Source: RGIG3178 sp964533965 (GTDB lineage Bacteria > Bacillota > Clostridia > Christensenellales > QAND01). From it: DNA of 64,000 nucleotides. Location: NCBI GenBank assembly GCA_964533965.1, contig CAZHNN010000010.1:1-64000 (forward strand), in the 5' to 3' direction. Under the pieces are notes generated by a model. That model was not told where the DNA came from and searched no databases. It saw only the letters and a list, made by a program, of their open reading frames with translations. Shown here piece by piece: positions 33,424 through 40,935 of this stretch (the first letter of the stretch is position 1; each line of letters begins with the position of its first letter). A program made the translations under genes and the position numbers.

Positions 33424-34560
33424 TCATGGTAACATGCTCGAACTTTGCTTAATTTCCTGCACCGCAAGCTGCAGCATCTCATCGCGGCTCTGCGCTACCG
33501 CCCAGCCCGGGATCTCCTCCCCTGGCGTCACTTTATCCGGCGTCAGTCCCTTTCCATTGATCTGAGCTCCCGAAGGAAGGATATATTCCGCTACCGTAAA
33601 GCGAATGCCGCCACCGTTTTTCAGAGCAGCGACGCGCTGCACGGTTCCTTTGCCATAGGTCTTGGTTCCGATGACGGTTGCTTTTCCATAATCCTGCAGA
33701 ATTCCCGCAAGCACTTCGGACGCCGATGCACTCTGTTCATCAACCAAAATGATGATCCTTTTTGCAGACAAAGATCCGTCACCGCTCCGGTAGACCTCCT
33801 TGCGGTTGCCGGATTCGTTGAGCGTCAGCAGCGCCTGCCCTTTTGGAACGAAGACTTGGGCAATCGCAAGCGCCGCATCCAGCCTTCCTCCCGGATTATG
33901 GCGAAGATCCAATATGGCGGACCCTTTTTTTAAGGTATCTTTCAAAGCGTTTACCACCAGTGTTTCCATCCCCTGCTGCGTAAAGGAGCGGATGCGTATA
34001 TAGCCGATGGTATCGCTGATCATGGTTTGCTCCACATCGGGGAACGGATCGACGGCGGAGGCGAAAACGTTTTGCGTTCTCTGCGTTCCGTTCCGGGAAA
34101 TTGTGAGTTCAACTTTCTCATCCTGTTCCAATATCGGCCAGACAGCGCCTTTGTCCACGCGCATCCCGTTGATGGCGACGATAACATCCCCTCTGGCAAT
34201 GCCGCCTACCTGCGCCGGAGAATTTTCCTGTACTGCAGAAACGTAGAAGCCCTGAACCGTGCGCACCAGTTCGATGCCGATCCCTATCGTCTTCTCCCCC
34301 TGGAGATGCGATGCAAACGATTCCATGTTCTGTTTGGTCAGGTAGGTCGCCATGGGGTCTGACAACGATTCCAGCATTCCCTGCACCGCAGCCCGGTCCA
34401 AATCCTCTGCCGTGGTACCGAAGTAGGCGTCCTCCTTGAGGATATCCATGGTCTGCTTCGCAATGATCAGGCTGCCGCGTCCCCACAGGAATCCCAGCAT
34501 GCCGGAGAGGAACACTCCCAATACCGCGCAGGCGTATGCCTGAATCGTCCGACGTTTCAC
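33424..34560 (-). CDS. S41-family carboxyl-terminal protease, second copy
   Basis: 378 aa. An N-terminal anchor (residues about 8-28) precedes a PDZ domain (about 88-165; SPAQVGGIARGDVIVAINGMRV) and the S41 core, with serine in DEQSASASEVLAG and lysine in GTKTYGKGTVQR. It is a paralogue of the 25391 protease with the same domain order. GGGGGAAA precedes ATG 34560. It is a single gene placed between the PTS operon promoter and the terminator of the dehydrogenase operon. Substrates unknown. Confidence 0.92.
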   Translation of the reverse strand: MKRRTIQAYACAVLGVFLSGMLGFLWGRGSLIIAKQTMDILKEDAYFGTTAEDLDRAAVQGMLESLSDPMATYLTKQNMESFASHLQGEKTIGIGIELVRTVQGFYVSAVQENSPAQVGGIARGDVIVAINGMRVDKGAVWPILEQDEKVELTISRNGTQRTQNVFASAVDPFPDVEQTMISDTIGYIRIRSFTQQGMETLVVNALKDTLKKGSAILDLRHNPGGRLDAALAIAQVFVPKGQALLTLNESGNRKEVYRSGDGSLSAKRIIILVDEQSASASEVLAGILQDYGKATVIGTKTYGKGTVQRVAALKNGGGIRFTVAEYILPSGAQINGKGLTPDKVTPGEEIPGWAVAQSRDEMLQLAVQEIKQSSSMLP

Positions 34561-34656
34561 ATGCGTTTCCCCCTTGACTGTTCGCTACTTAAACACATGC
34601 AAAAATCCGCCGGAGTATGCAATAAACTACTGACGATCACAACGGCAACCGAAAAT

Positions 34657-34684
34657 AAAAAAGAGGCGCAATGCGCCTCTTTTT
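34657..34684. terminator. terminator of the aldolase-dehydrogenase operon
   Basis: AAAAGAGGCGC and GCGCCTCTTTT with an AAT loop; T-runs on both strands, the minus strand serving the dehydrogenase gene. Confidence 0.9.
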
Positions 34685-34694
34685 GTTGTTGGAA

Positions 34695-35756
34695 TCAGAC
34701 TCCCTGCAGATCGACGGTGACGCGGTATGCGCCGGGCGTCGCGGCTGCTTCGTACGCTTTTTGGATGTCACGCAGCGGGAACACCTTGCCCTCGAGAGAG
34801 AATCCGCAGTTGATGAGCTTCTTTGAAAGCAGCGTTGCGGAATCCATCCAGTCTGCGAGGTCTGCGCCGAACGTTCCGATGATCTCGATCTTGCGATAGT
34901 GGATCTCGTTCGGGTCGATCGCGAGTTCGGGCTTCGGATAGCCGGCCGGGAAGATGACCAGACGGCCGCGGAGCTTCTTGAGCATTTCGTAGCCCTGCTT
35001 GTAGGCAATGGTCGCACCAACGGCTGCGATGACGCAATCTGCGCCCTTTCCGCCGGTGAGCTGTTTGACAGCCTCGACCGGATCGGTGCTCTTGGAATCA
35101 ACCACATCGCCGATGTTCATGGCCTTGGCGCGCTCGATCTTCTTGGGATCGATTTCGGTGATGATCACGCGGGCGCCCCATGCTTTGGCAACTTGCGCGT
35201 TCACAAGGCCCATCGTGCCTGCGCCGATGACGACGACGTCTTCCATCGGTTTGATGTTGGCTTTCTTGATGCACTGCACAACGGTCGCAACCGGCTCAAG
35301 GAAACCTGCTTCTGCCGCAGGAACGGAGTTGTCGATCGGGATGACGAACTTCTGGTCAGCCACGATATAGTCCGCGAAGCGCTTCTGCCCATAATAGCCG
35401 TCCGCGCCCGGTCCCCTGTGGCTTCTTGCCGTGCAGTCGCCGGTGTGTCCGACGCGGCAGTTGTAGCATTTTCCGCAGAAGCCGTGCATTGCGCCAACCT
35501 GCATGCCGATCTTGAAATCGTCGATGACGTCATCGCCCTTGGCGACGATGGTGCCGGCGAACTCATGGCCACCCGCCATCGGGAAGCCCTGATGGTCGCG
35601 AAGGCCCATCCACTGCTGATAGTCGGTGGTGCAGATATTGTTGGTCGCCATCTTGATGACGATGTCTTCCGGTCCGACTGCCGGGAACGGCGCTTCGTGC
35701 ATTTCGGCCTTATGGCCTTCCACAATTACGCCAAAATGGATTTTCTCTGGGAGCAT
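34695..35756 (-). CDS. zinc-dependent medium-chain dehydrogenase (sorbitol/threonine dehydrogenase-like)
   Basis: The 353-aa MDR-family enzyme should oxidise a sugar alcohol or related alcohol with NAD(P). Catalytic zinc ligands are Cys in NNICTTDYQQW and His-Glu in AGGHEFAG. The structural zinc site is the four cysteines of FCGKCYNCRVGHTGDC, and the Rossmann motif is VVIGAGTMGLVNAQVA near 178. It follows a class II aldolase gene by 83 bp, with AAAGAGGAG upstream, suggesting an operon for one sugar or polyol. Exact substrate unknown. Confidence 0.9.
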   Translation of the reverse strand: MLPEKIHFGVIVEGHKAEMHEAPFPAVGPEDIVIKMATNNICTTDYQQWMGLRDHQGFPMAGGHEFAGTIVAKGDDVIDDFKIGMQVGAMHGFCGKCYNCRVGHTGDCTARSHRGPGADGYYGQKRFADYIVADQKFVIPIDNSVPAAEAGFLEPVATVVQCIKKANIKPMEDVVVIGAGTMGLVNAQVAKAWGARVIITEIDPKKIERAKAMNIGDVVDSKSTDPVEAVKQLTGGKGADCVIAAVGATIAYKQGYEMLKKLRGRLVIFPAGYPKPELAIDPNEIHYRKIEIIGTFGADLADWMDSATLLSKKLINCGFSLEGKVFPLRDIQKAYEAAATPGAYRVTVDLQGV

Positions 35757-35839
35757 AGTAGTATTCTCCTCTTTTTAATATTTCGTTCAGATGCAGCCGG
35801 TTGTGCCGGCTGCATCAAAAGCGTTTTGTAATAAGCGGT

Positions 35840-36664
35840 TTAGTACCTGTCGCACTGTCCGAACAGCTTCATGTAGTGAATGAGCATATCCTTGTAGCCC
35901 TGTTTGATGGCCTTGTAGCCGGGGCCGCCATGCTTGATCTCCTGATCGTTCCAGCTCTTTGCACCCGCCATGTACAGGTCGGTCGCAAGGTTGATCTTGC
36001 TGATGCCGGAATGGGCAGCTTTGGCAAGGTTCTCGTCGCCGGTGCCGGATCCGCCATGAAGAACGAGCGGGATCTTCACGATATCAAACAGCTTGGCAAG
36101 AAGCGGGAAATCGAGGTACGGGGTTCCCTTGTACACGCCGTGAGCGGTTCCGATAGCAACTGCCAACGCGTCGATGCCAGTCTTCGCGACATAATCAGCT
36201 GCCTGATCCGGATTCGTCAAACCGGCGTTGCGGTCTGCATCATATTGCAGGCCTTGGCCAACGTGACCCAATTCGGCTTCGACGGATACGTCTACTGCAT
36301 GGGCAATCTTGACGACTTCCGCAACCTGCGCGACGTTTTCTTCATACGGGAGGGTGGAGCGGTCGACCATGACGGACGTGAAGCCGGCGCGGATGGCCCA
36401 AACGGCATGCTCATACTTTGCACCGTGATCCAGGTTGATGCAGATCGGTACATTGGCTTCTTTGGCGAACTGTTCGCACATACGTCCGAAGAAGACGATG
36501 TTCGGATTGGCAGCATAGCCCACATCCAAAACCATAGCGGACTTGTTTTCGACCGCCGCTTCCACGGCAGCGCGCAACGTGTCCTCGTTGTTGATGTTCG
36601 GCGCGGTTACGGCATAACCACCGGCACGGGCAGCGTCAAGGACCTGCTTCATTGAAACTAGCAT
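35840..36664 (-). CDS. class II fructose-bisphosphate / ketose-bisphosphate aldolase family protein
   Basis: The 274-aa zinc aldolase has the family motifs: metal and catalytic residues in INLDHGAKYEHA (Asp and His), VEAELGHVGQG, AIGTAHGVYKG (His) and LVLHGGSGTGDE (His). The fold cleaves ketose bisphosphates to DHAP and an aldehyde; fructose, tagatose or a less common sugar phosphate is possible. The strong ribosome binding site AGGAGG is 8 nt upstream. It heads an operon with the MDR dehydrogenase, and an operator-like repeat lies in its leader, which suggests an inducible sugar pathway, not core glycolysis. Confidence 0.9.
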   Translation of the reverse strand: MLVSMKQVLDAARAGGYAVTAPNINNEDTLRAAVEAAVENKSAMVLDVGYAANPNIVFFGRMCEQFAKEANVPICINLDHGAKYEHAVWAIRAGFTSVMVDRSTLPYEENVAQVAEVVKIAHAVDVSVEAELGHVGQGLQYDADRNAGLTNPDQAADYVAKTGIDALAVAIGTAHGVYKGTPYLDFPLLAKLFDIVKIPLVLHGGSGTGDENLAKAAHSGISKINLATDLYMAGAKSWNDQEIKHGGPGYKAIKQGYKDMLIHYMKLFGQCDRY

Positions 36665-36692
36665 TGCATTTTCCTCCTAAATGTGTTAAATA

Positions 36693-36713
36693 AAGACAAT
36701 TGTTCATTGTCTT
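36693..36713. promoter_or_regulatory. perfect inverted repeat in the aldolase leader
   Basis: AAGACAAT (36693-36700) and ATTGTCTT (36706-36713) flank TGTTC. It lies about 40 bp downstream of the predicted promoter and 29 bp upstream of the start codon, a place where a repressor would block elongation. Confidence 0.6.
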
Positions 36714-36753
36714 ATTCTCCAGCAAAAGAACGACCCCGTTCAAATCCAAAATA

Positions 36754-36782
36754 ATTTTATATCTTATCATCCAAACTGGCAA
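36754..36782 (-). promoter_or_regulatory. promoter of the aldolase-dehydrogenase operon
   Basis: On the minus strand, TTGCCA (36782-36777), a 17-bp spacer and TAAAAT (36759-36754). Confidence 0.65.
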
Positions 36783-37091
36783 GCATTTTTATTGTTGGAA
36801 CATCGAAGCGTCGCCTTATCTTTTTGCACGAATACAACGCTTATACCGGAAAATATAGGCTTTTCCGCAGGCTGCATAAGCGACTATTACTTTAAATCAA
36901 CGATTTCGATATATATACTCAAAAATCATATGCATTGGATAATTTTCACAGAACTTGGGCAAGCTGCAATATTTTCATACATATGGGTACCAGTTAAATA
37001 CCATGGGCCGCTCATTTTTGATGAACTTTTATATATTGGCAAATCACGCCGACCGCGTTTGGCAAAACTTGAACCTATTTCAATACATTCC
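36783..37091. other. AT-rich intergenic region without a recognisable gene
   Basis: Open frames here have no ribosome binding site and no protein-like composition. Divergent promoters lie at its two ends; I see nothing else. Confidence 0.5.
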
Positions 37092-37119
37092 TTCGCGCCA
37101 ATGCAAGGTATGCTATAAT
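37092..37119 (+). promoter_or_regulatory. extended -10 promoter of the DUF362 gene
   Basis: TGCTATAAT (TATAAT at 37114-37119) is an extended -10; the -35 (TTCGCG, 16 bp upstream) is weak. The start codon follows 22 bp later. Confidence 0.55.
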
Positions 37120-37141
37120 GATCATGAATATGGAGGTTAGC

Positions 37142-38224
37142 ATGCAAAACGATGTTATCTATGCAATCTATGGGGACGACGGGCGCGCCATGACATACAA
37201 AGCGCTGTGCGCCGCGGATGCCAAAGCGCTTATCCCTTCGAAAGAATCTGCCATTGCAATCAAACCGAATCTCGTCGTTGCAAAACCGGCGGAGGAAGGG
37301 GCCACCACACACCCGGGCGTGGTGGAGGGCATCATCGATTATCTCTTCGAGAACGGCTACCGCAACGTTTCCATCATCGAATCCTCCTGGGTGGGCGATT
37401 CGACGATACGCGCGTACTCACAATGCGGTTATAAGGAACTCAGCCGCCGAACAGGAGTGCCGCTGTACGATCTGAAAGCCGACGATTCCGTATCCATCCA
37501 ATCGGGAGATCAAAGCCTTCGCGTATGCAAGAGGGCTGCTGAAGCGGATTTTTTGATCAATGTGCCGGTTTTGAAAGCGCATTGCCAGACGCAGTTTACC
37601 TGTGCGCTGAAAAACCTGAAGGGCATTATCCCGGACAGCGAAAAGCGCCGGTACCATACCCTTGGCATCCATAAACCCGTGGCGCTTCTGAACGCCGCCA
37701 TCAAGGCGCAACTGCACGTTATCGACGCGCTGTGCGGAGACTTGACCTTTGAGGAAGGCGGAAACCCGGTTCCGATGAACATGCTGTTGCTGGGATGCGA
37801 CCCCGTGATGCTGGACAGCTATGGCGCAATGCTGATTGGTCTTGCGCCGGATGAAGTGCAGTACATAACGATGGCCCAAAAGTTAGGCGTGGGACGTCTT
37901 TTTACGGGCGGCGAACTCATGGAGATAAACCGCCCCGAGCAGGGATCAAAGCAGTTCTCTTTGAACCGCAAATCTTCGATGCTGCTCAAAGAGGTCAAGC
38001 AGGATCAAGCCTGCTCCGCGTGTTTGGGCGCGCTTGTACACGCCCTTAACCGCACGAATGGTTCCGCAAGGATGTCCGGCATTTGCATCGGCCAGGGATA
38101 TAGGAACACGGCAGGCGACGGGATCGGCATCGGTTCCTGCTGCTCGCAGTTTGACAAGCACGTCAAGGGCTGTCCCCCAAGCGCAAAGGATATACTGGAT
38201 TTCCTCGAGTCCCATTCAGGATGA
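37142..38224 (+). CDS. DUF362-domain protein
   Basis: 360 aa. The DUF362 core is clear: AIKPNLVVAKPAEEGATTHPGVVEGIIDYL, NVSIIESSWVG, and INVPVLKAHCQTQFTCALKNLKGIIP. The C-terminal 70 residues hold cysteines (ACSACLGAL, GICIGQG, SCCSQFDKHVKGCPPS) that could hold an iron-sulphur cluster, in place of the ferredoxin domain found in many relatives. TGGAGG precedes ATG 37142. It is followed by two PK_C-only proteins and a C_GCAxxG_C_C fusion on the same strand. The biochemical role of the family is not well defined. Confidence 0.88.
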   Translation: MQNDVIYAIYGDDGRAMTYKALCAADAKALIPSKESAIAIKPNLVVAKPAEEGATTHPGVVEGIIDYLFENGYRNVSIIESSWVGDSTIRAYSQCGYKELSRRTGVPLYDLKADDSVSIQSGDQSLRVCKRAAEADFLINVPVLKAHCQTQFTCALKNLKGIIPDSEKRRYHTLGIHKPVALLNAAIKAQLHVIDALCGDLTFEEGGNPVPMNMLLLGCDPVMLDSYGAMLIGLAPDEVQYITMAQKLGVGRLFTGGELMEINRPEQGSKQFSLNRKSSMLLKEVKQDQACSACLGALVHALNRTNGSARMSGICIGQGYRNTAGDGIGIGSCCSQFDKHVKGCPPSAKDILDFLESHSG

Positions 38225-38403
38225 ATATCTTTATCCCATCGAAGCAGTCACTTTGATTAAAGCGATTATCTGCATATGGCATGATCGTGCCCTGGGGCTG
38301 GATTCCCATATCGCAATTTAGTATACTGATCGCATCACGTTTTACGCCTGCGCCAGCGAAGAAGCACAGCCTGCTGGCCTGGTCTTTACCCGTTGGTCTT
38401 AAC

Positions 38404-38425
38404 GTATGCACAATCGATCATACGC
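38404..38425. promoter_or_regulatory. inverted repeat upstream of the first PK_C gene
   Basis: CGTATG (38404-38409) and CATACG (38420-38425) are separated by 10 bp, with a third related TACGACCATAC just after. It may be an operator within the 249-bp gap before 38474; no clear promoter is recognised there. Confidence 0.35.
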
Positions 38426-38473
38426 CCTAAATACGACCATACTAAAAACAGGATACCGGCTTTGGAGGACATC

Positions 38474-39034
38474 ATGAGAGTATTTGATATACCCGGTAAG
38501 ACGAACACCGATAACTGCATCGCCATTGCGGTACAAAAGGCGGAGGAACTGTCTGTTCCCATCGTCGCAGCGTCGACCAAAGGCGGCACGGCGTTGGCAC
38601 TTATTCAGGCAATTCGGAACAAAGGCCTTCCTATTCCTGTCATCGTCGTTCGCACCGTCTTCAGCTTCCATGAGCAGAACAGGTTCCGCATGGACGAGCA
38701 GACGGAACAACAATTGCTCTCTTGTGGCGTTCGCATCGTATCCGCCGCACACGCGCTTTCCGGCGCGGAACGCGGGCTCTCCACCAAATTTCAGGGCGCC
38801 TATCCCGTGGAGATCATCGCGCATACGCTTCGCATGTTTGGGCAGGGCACAAAGGTATGTGTGGAATGTGCTACGATGGCGCTGGATGCGGGCGTTGTGG
38901 AATACGGCAAGCCGGTTATTGCCATAGGCGGCACCGGCGGAGGCGCTGACACCTGCGTTTTGATCACGCCCGCCAATTGCCATGAGATCCTGCAGACAAA
39001 GATCCATGAGATCTATTGCAAACCCCATCTATGA
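38474..39034 (+). CDS. PK_C-only protein (pyruvate kinase alpha/beta domain), copy 1
   Basis: 186 aa consisting only of the C-terminal alpha/beta domain of pyruvate kinase, the domain that binds allosteric effectors there. Recognisable blocks: PIVAASTKGGTALAL, VSAAHALSGAERGLSTKFQG, YPVEIIAHTLRMFGQGTKVCVECATMALDAG and GTGGGADTCVLITPAN. It lacks the kinase barrel, so it is not a kinase. Close tandem paralogue of the next gene. GGAGGAC precedes ATG 38474. Role unknown; ligand binding is a reasonable guess. Confidence 0.88.
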   Translation: MRVFDIPGKTNTDNCIAIAVQKAEELSVPIVAASTKGGTALALIQAIRNKGLPIPVIVVRTVFSFHEQNRFRMDEQTEQQLLSCGVRIVSAAHALSGAERGLSTKFQGAYPVEIIAHTLRMFGQGTKVCVECATMALDAGVVEYGKPVIAIGGTGGGADTCVLITPANCHEILQTKIHEIYCKPHL

Positions 39035-39091
39035 ATTGGACATCTCCGATCGACCTGATTGTGCTGATTTGCTGTGATAGGTCAATATTAG

Positions 39092-39105
39092 ACCCCTTTT
39101 GGGGT
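39092..39105 (+). other. small hairpin before the second PK_C gene
   Basis: ACCCC-TTTT-GGGGT, ending 5 bp before the AGGAGG site of the next gene. It could influence translation initiation. Confidence 0.35.
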
Positions 39106-39119
39106 TACAGGAGGATATT

Positions 39120-39680
39120 ATGAAGATTTTTGAAAACACCGGCAAAGCGAACACCGAAGCCTGCGTTGCAATCGCGATGGAAAAGGCGGCGGAACTGAAT
39201 CTGCCGATCGTCATTGCTTCCTACACGGGGTATGCGGCGCTCACTCTCTTGGACGCCATCAAAGAAAAGGGATTGGACATCCCGGTCATCGTCGTACGCG
39301 GCGTACTGGGACATCACGAAGCCGGCAAATTCCGCATGAAGGACGAGACGGAACAGCAGATTTTGGACGCGGGAGCAAAGATCGTATCCGCGGCGCATGC
39401 TCTCTCCGGTGCAGAACGCGGGCTTAGCCGCAAGTTCCAGGGCGTGTATCCCGTGGAGATCATGGCATATACGCTTCGGATGTTCGGACAGGGCACCAAG
39501 GTATGCGTCGAATGCGCGACGATGGCGCTCAACGCCGGGCTTTTAGAGTACGGCCAACCCGTGATCGCAATGGCAGGCAGCGGTGGAGGATCCGACACCT
39601 GCATGCTGCTTACGCCTGCCACATCGCAGGAGATATTGAATACGAAAATCCATGAGGTCTATTGCAAACCCCATCTGTGA
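39120..39680 (+). CDS. PK_C-only protein (pyruvate kinase alpha/beta domain), copy 2
   Basis: 186 aa, the same length as copy 1 and aligned without gaps: KANTEACVAIAMEKAAELNLPIVIAS, GAERGLSRKFQGVYPVEIMAY, LRMFGQGTKVCVECATMALNAG, and both end KIHEVYCKPHL or KIHEIYCKPHL. The tandem pair points to a local duplication followed by divergence, perhaps forming a heteromer. CAGGAGG precedes ATG 39120. It ends 10 bp before the fusion gene. Confidence 0.88.
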   Translation: MKIFENTGKANTEACVAIAMEKAAELNLPIVIASYTGYAALTLLDAIKEKGLDIPVIVVRGVLGHHEAGKFRMKDETEQQILDAGAKIVSAAHALSGAERGLSRKFQGVYPVEIMAYTLRMFGQGTKVCVECATMALNAGLLEYGQPVIAMAGSGGGSDTCMLLTPATSQEILNTKIHEVYCKPHL

Positions 39681-39690
39681 GGCGATTAAG

Positions 39691-40524
39691 ATGACAAATG
39701 AAGAAAAAGCGGCCGCGTTGTTTCAGCGTGGTTTCAACTGCGCACAAGCCGTATACCTTGCCTGCCGAGATGAAACACTGATGTCGGAGGACGCCGCGAT
39801 TCTGGCCTCCGGCGCGTTTGGCGGCGGTGTGGGCGGCCTGGAGCAGACTTGCGGCGCGCTGTGCGGTGCAATGATGGTACTTTCCGAGCGCTTCACGCCC
39901 ATAAATCCCGAAGACGCAGCACAAAAGCAGCTTGCGCGTTCCGTTATGCAAGCGTTCGGCTTGTGGTTTGAGCAGAAATTCGGCTCCTGCATGTGCAGCG
40001 TCCTAAAACCGATATCCAAACCACAACCCAACGGCAGGGCGTGTACCGAATATGTTGCCGCCTGTGCGAAGAAGCTCTGTGAATGCAAGGCGCCGTTTAG
40101 GTCGGCCGCCATTGTCTATCAATCCCCGCTCTACGAACAGGAGCTTGCTATACGGCAGACGGAGCTGCGCGAACCGCTGGGACTGGACCTTTACAAGGAA
40201 GATTTGACGCATGAAGCATACTGCTACCACATCGGCGTCTTCCTCAAGGATGAGCTGGTGGGCACGCTGTATCTGCAACCGGTTTCAGAGGACACAAGGC
40301 AGATAAGGCAGGTCGCCGTGAAGAAGGCCTTTCAAGGCATGGGCGCGGGGCAATGCATGATGGAGTTTGCCGAATGCATTGCACGCGATCACGGAGCTCA
40401 AAAGATCCTGATCCATTCCCGCAAAGCGGTCAAGGATTTTTATGAGAAGCTTGGATATACCACAATCGGAGACGAGTTTACCGAAGTGGGTATTCCGCAC
40501 GTGCACATGGAAAAGGAGATTTGA
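39691..40524 (+). CDS. fusion: C_GCAxxG_C_C redox domain + GNAT acetyltransferase
   Basis: 277 aa. Residues about 1-130 are the cysteine family named C_GCAxxG_C_C: FNCAQAVYLAC, GGGVGGLEQTCGALCGAMM, SCMCSVL and CTEYVAACAKKLC. These proteins are thought to be redox-active and occur in anaerobes. Residues about 130-277 are a GNAT domain (VGTLYLQPV...IRQVAVKKAFQGMGAGQCMMEFAE, acetyl-CoA loop, then KAVKDFYEKLGYTTIGDEF). GAGG precedes ATG 39691. No frameshift or stop separates the two parts, so it is a real fusion. It lies 10 bp after the second PK_C gene in one operon. Confidence 0.88.
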   Translation: MTNEEKAAALFQRGFNCAQAVYLACRDETLMSEDAAILASGAFGGGVGGLEQTCGALCGAMMVLSERFTPINPEDAAQKQLARSVMQAFGLWFEQKFGSCMCSVLKPISKPQPNGRACTEYVAACAKKLCECKAPFRSAAIVYQSPLYEQELAIRQTELREPLGLDLYKEDLTHEAYCYHIGVFLKDELVGTLYLQPVSEDTRQIRQVAVKKAFQGMGAGQCMMEFAECIARDHGAQKILIHSRKAVKDFYEKLGYTTIGDEFTEVGIPHVHMEKEI

Positions 40525-40568
40525 ATTTGTCCGGTTGCGGTCATCGTGCAATTCAAGCACAAGCAAAA

Positions 40569-40599
40569 GCGGCAGCGGGTAAATCCCGTTGCCGTTTTT
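40569..40599 (+). terminator. intrinsic terminator after the fusion gene
   Basis: GCGGCAGCGGG and CCCGTTGCCGT form an 11-bp stem with one G-U pair, followed by TTTT. Confidence 0.85.
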
Positions 40600-40646
40600 A
40601 ACCTTTTTATGATAAACTTGGTCAAACACTCCTCGGAGGATACAAC

Positions 40647-40922
40647 ATGGATGTACGAGACATTGAAGCGTTGGCAACGCTGGCGCGGCTTCATTTTGAA
40701 CCGGATCAACTAAAATCGTTTGCAGAAGAGTTTCAAAAGACGCTCGCGTTTGTCAATCAGCTCGCATCATTGGATACACAGAACGTCCCCACGCAGGAGG
40801 GCGGCATTTTGTCCGCATACCAGCGCGAAGACGAAGAAGGTCAAACGCTGCCTCAGGATAAAGTGTTGCAGAACGCGCCCCAAAGCGACGGCCTTGGCTT
40901 CTTGATCCCCAAGGTACTCTAA
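40647..40922 (+). CDS. gatC: Asp-tRNA(Asn)/Glu-tRNA(Gln) amidotransferase subunit C
   Basis: GatC stabilises the GatAB complex. The 91-aa product has the family start IEALATLARLHFEPDQLKSFAEEFQKTL and the C-terminal ALPQDKVLQNAP-type motif (QTLPQDKVLQNAPQSD). TCGGAGG precedes the ATG; gatA begins 13 bp after its stop. Together the three genes allow Gln-tRNA (and maybe Asn-tRNA) to be made indirectly. Confidence 0.96.
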   Translation: MDVRDIEALATLARLHFEPDQLKSFAEEFQKTLAFVNQLASLDTQNVPTQEGGILSAYQREDEEGQTLPQDKVLQNAPQSDGLGFLIPKVL

Positions 40923-40935
40923 GGAGGGTAGAACG

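Noticed and set aside
36792..37118. 108-codon plus-strand frame
   Set aside because: AT-rich, no ribosome binding site, no protein-like features, and it overlaps the DUF362 promoter.
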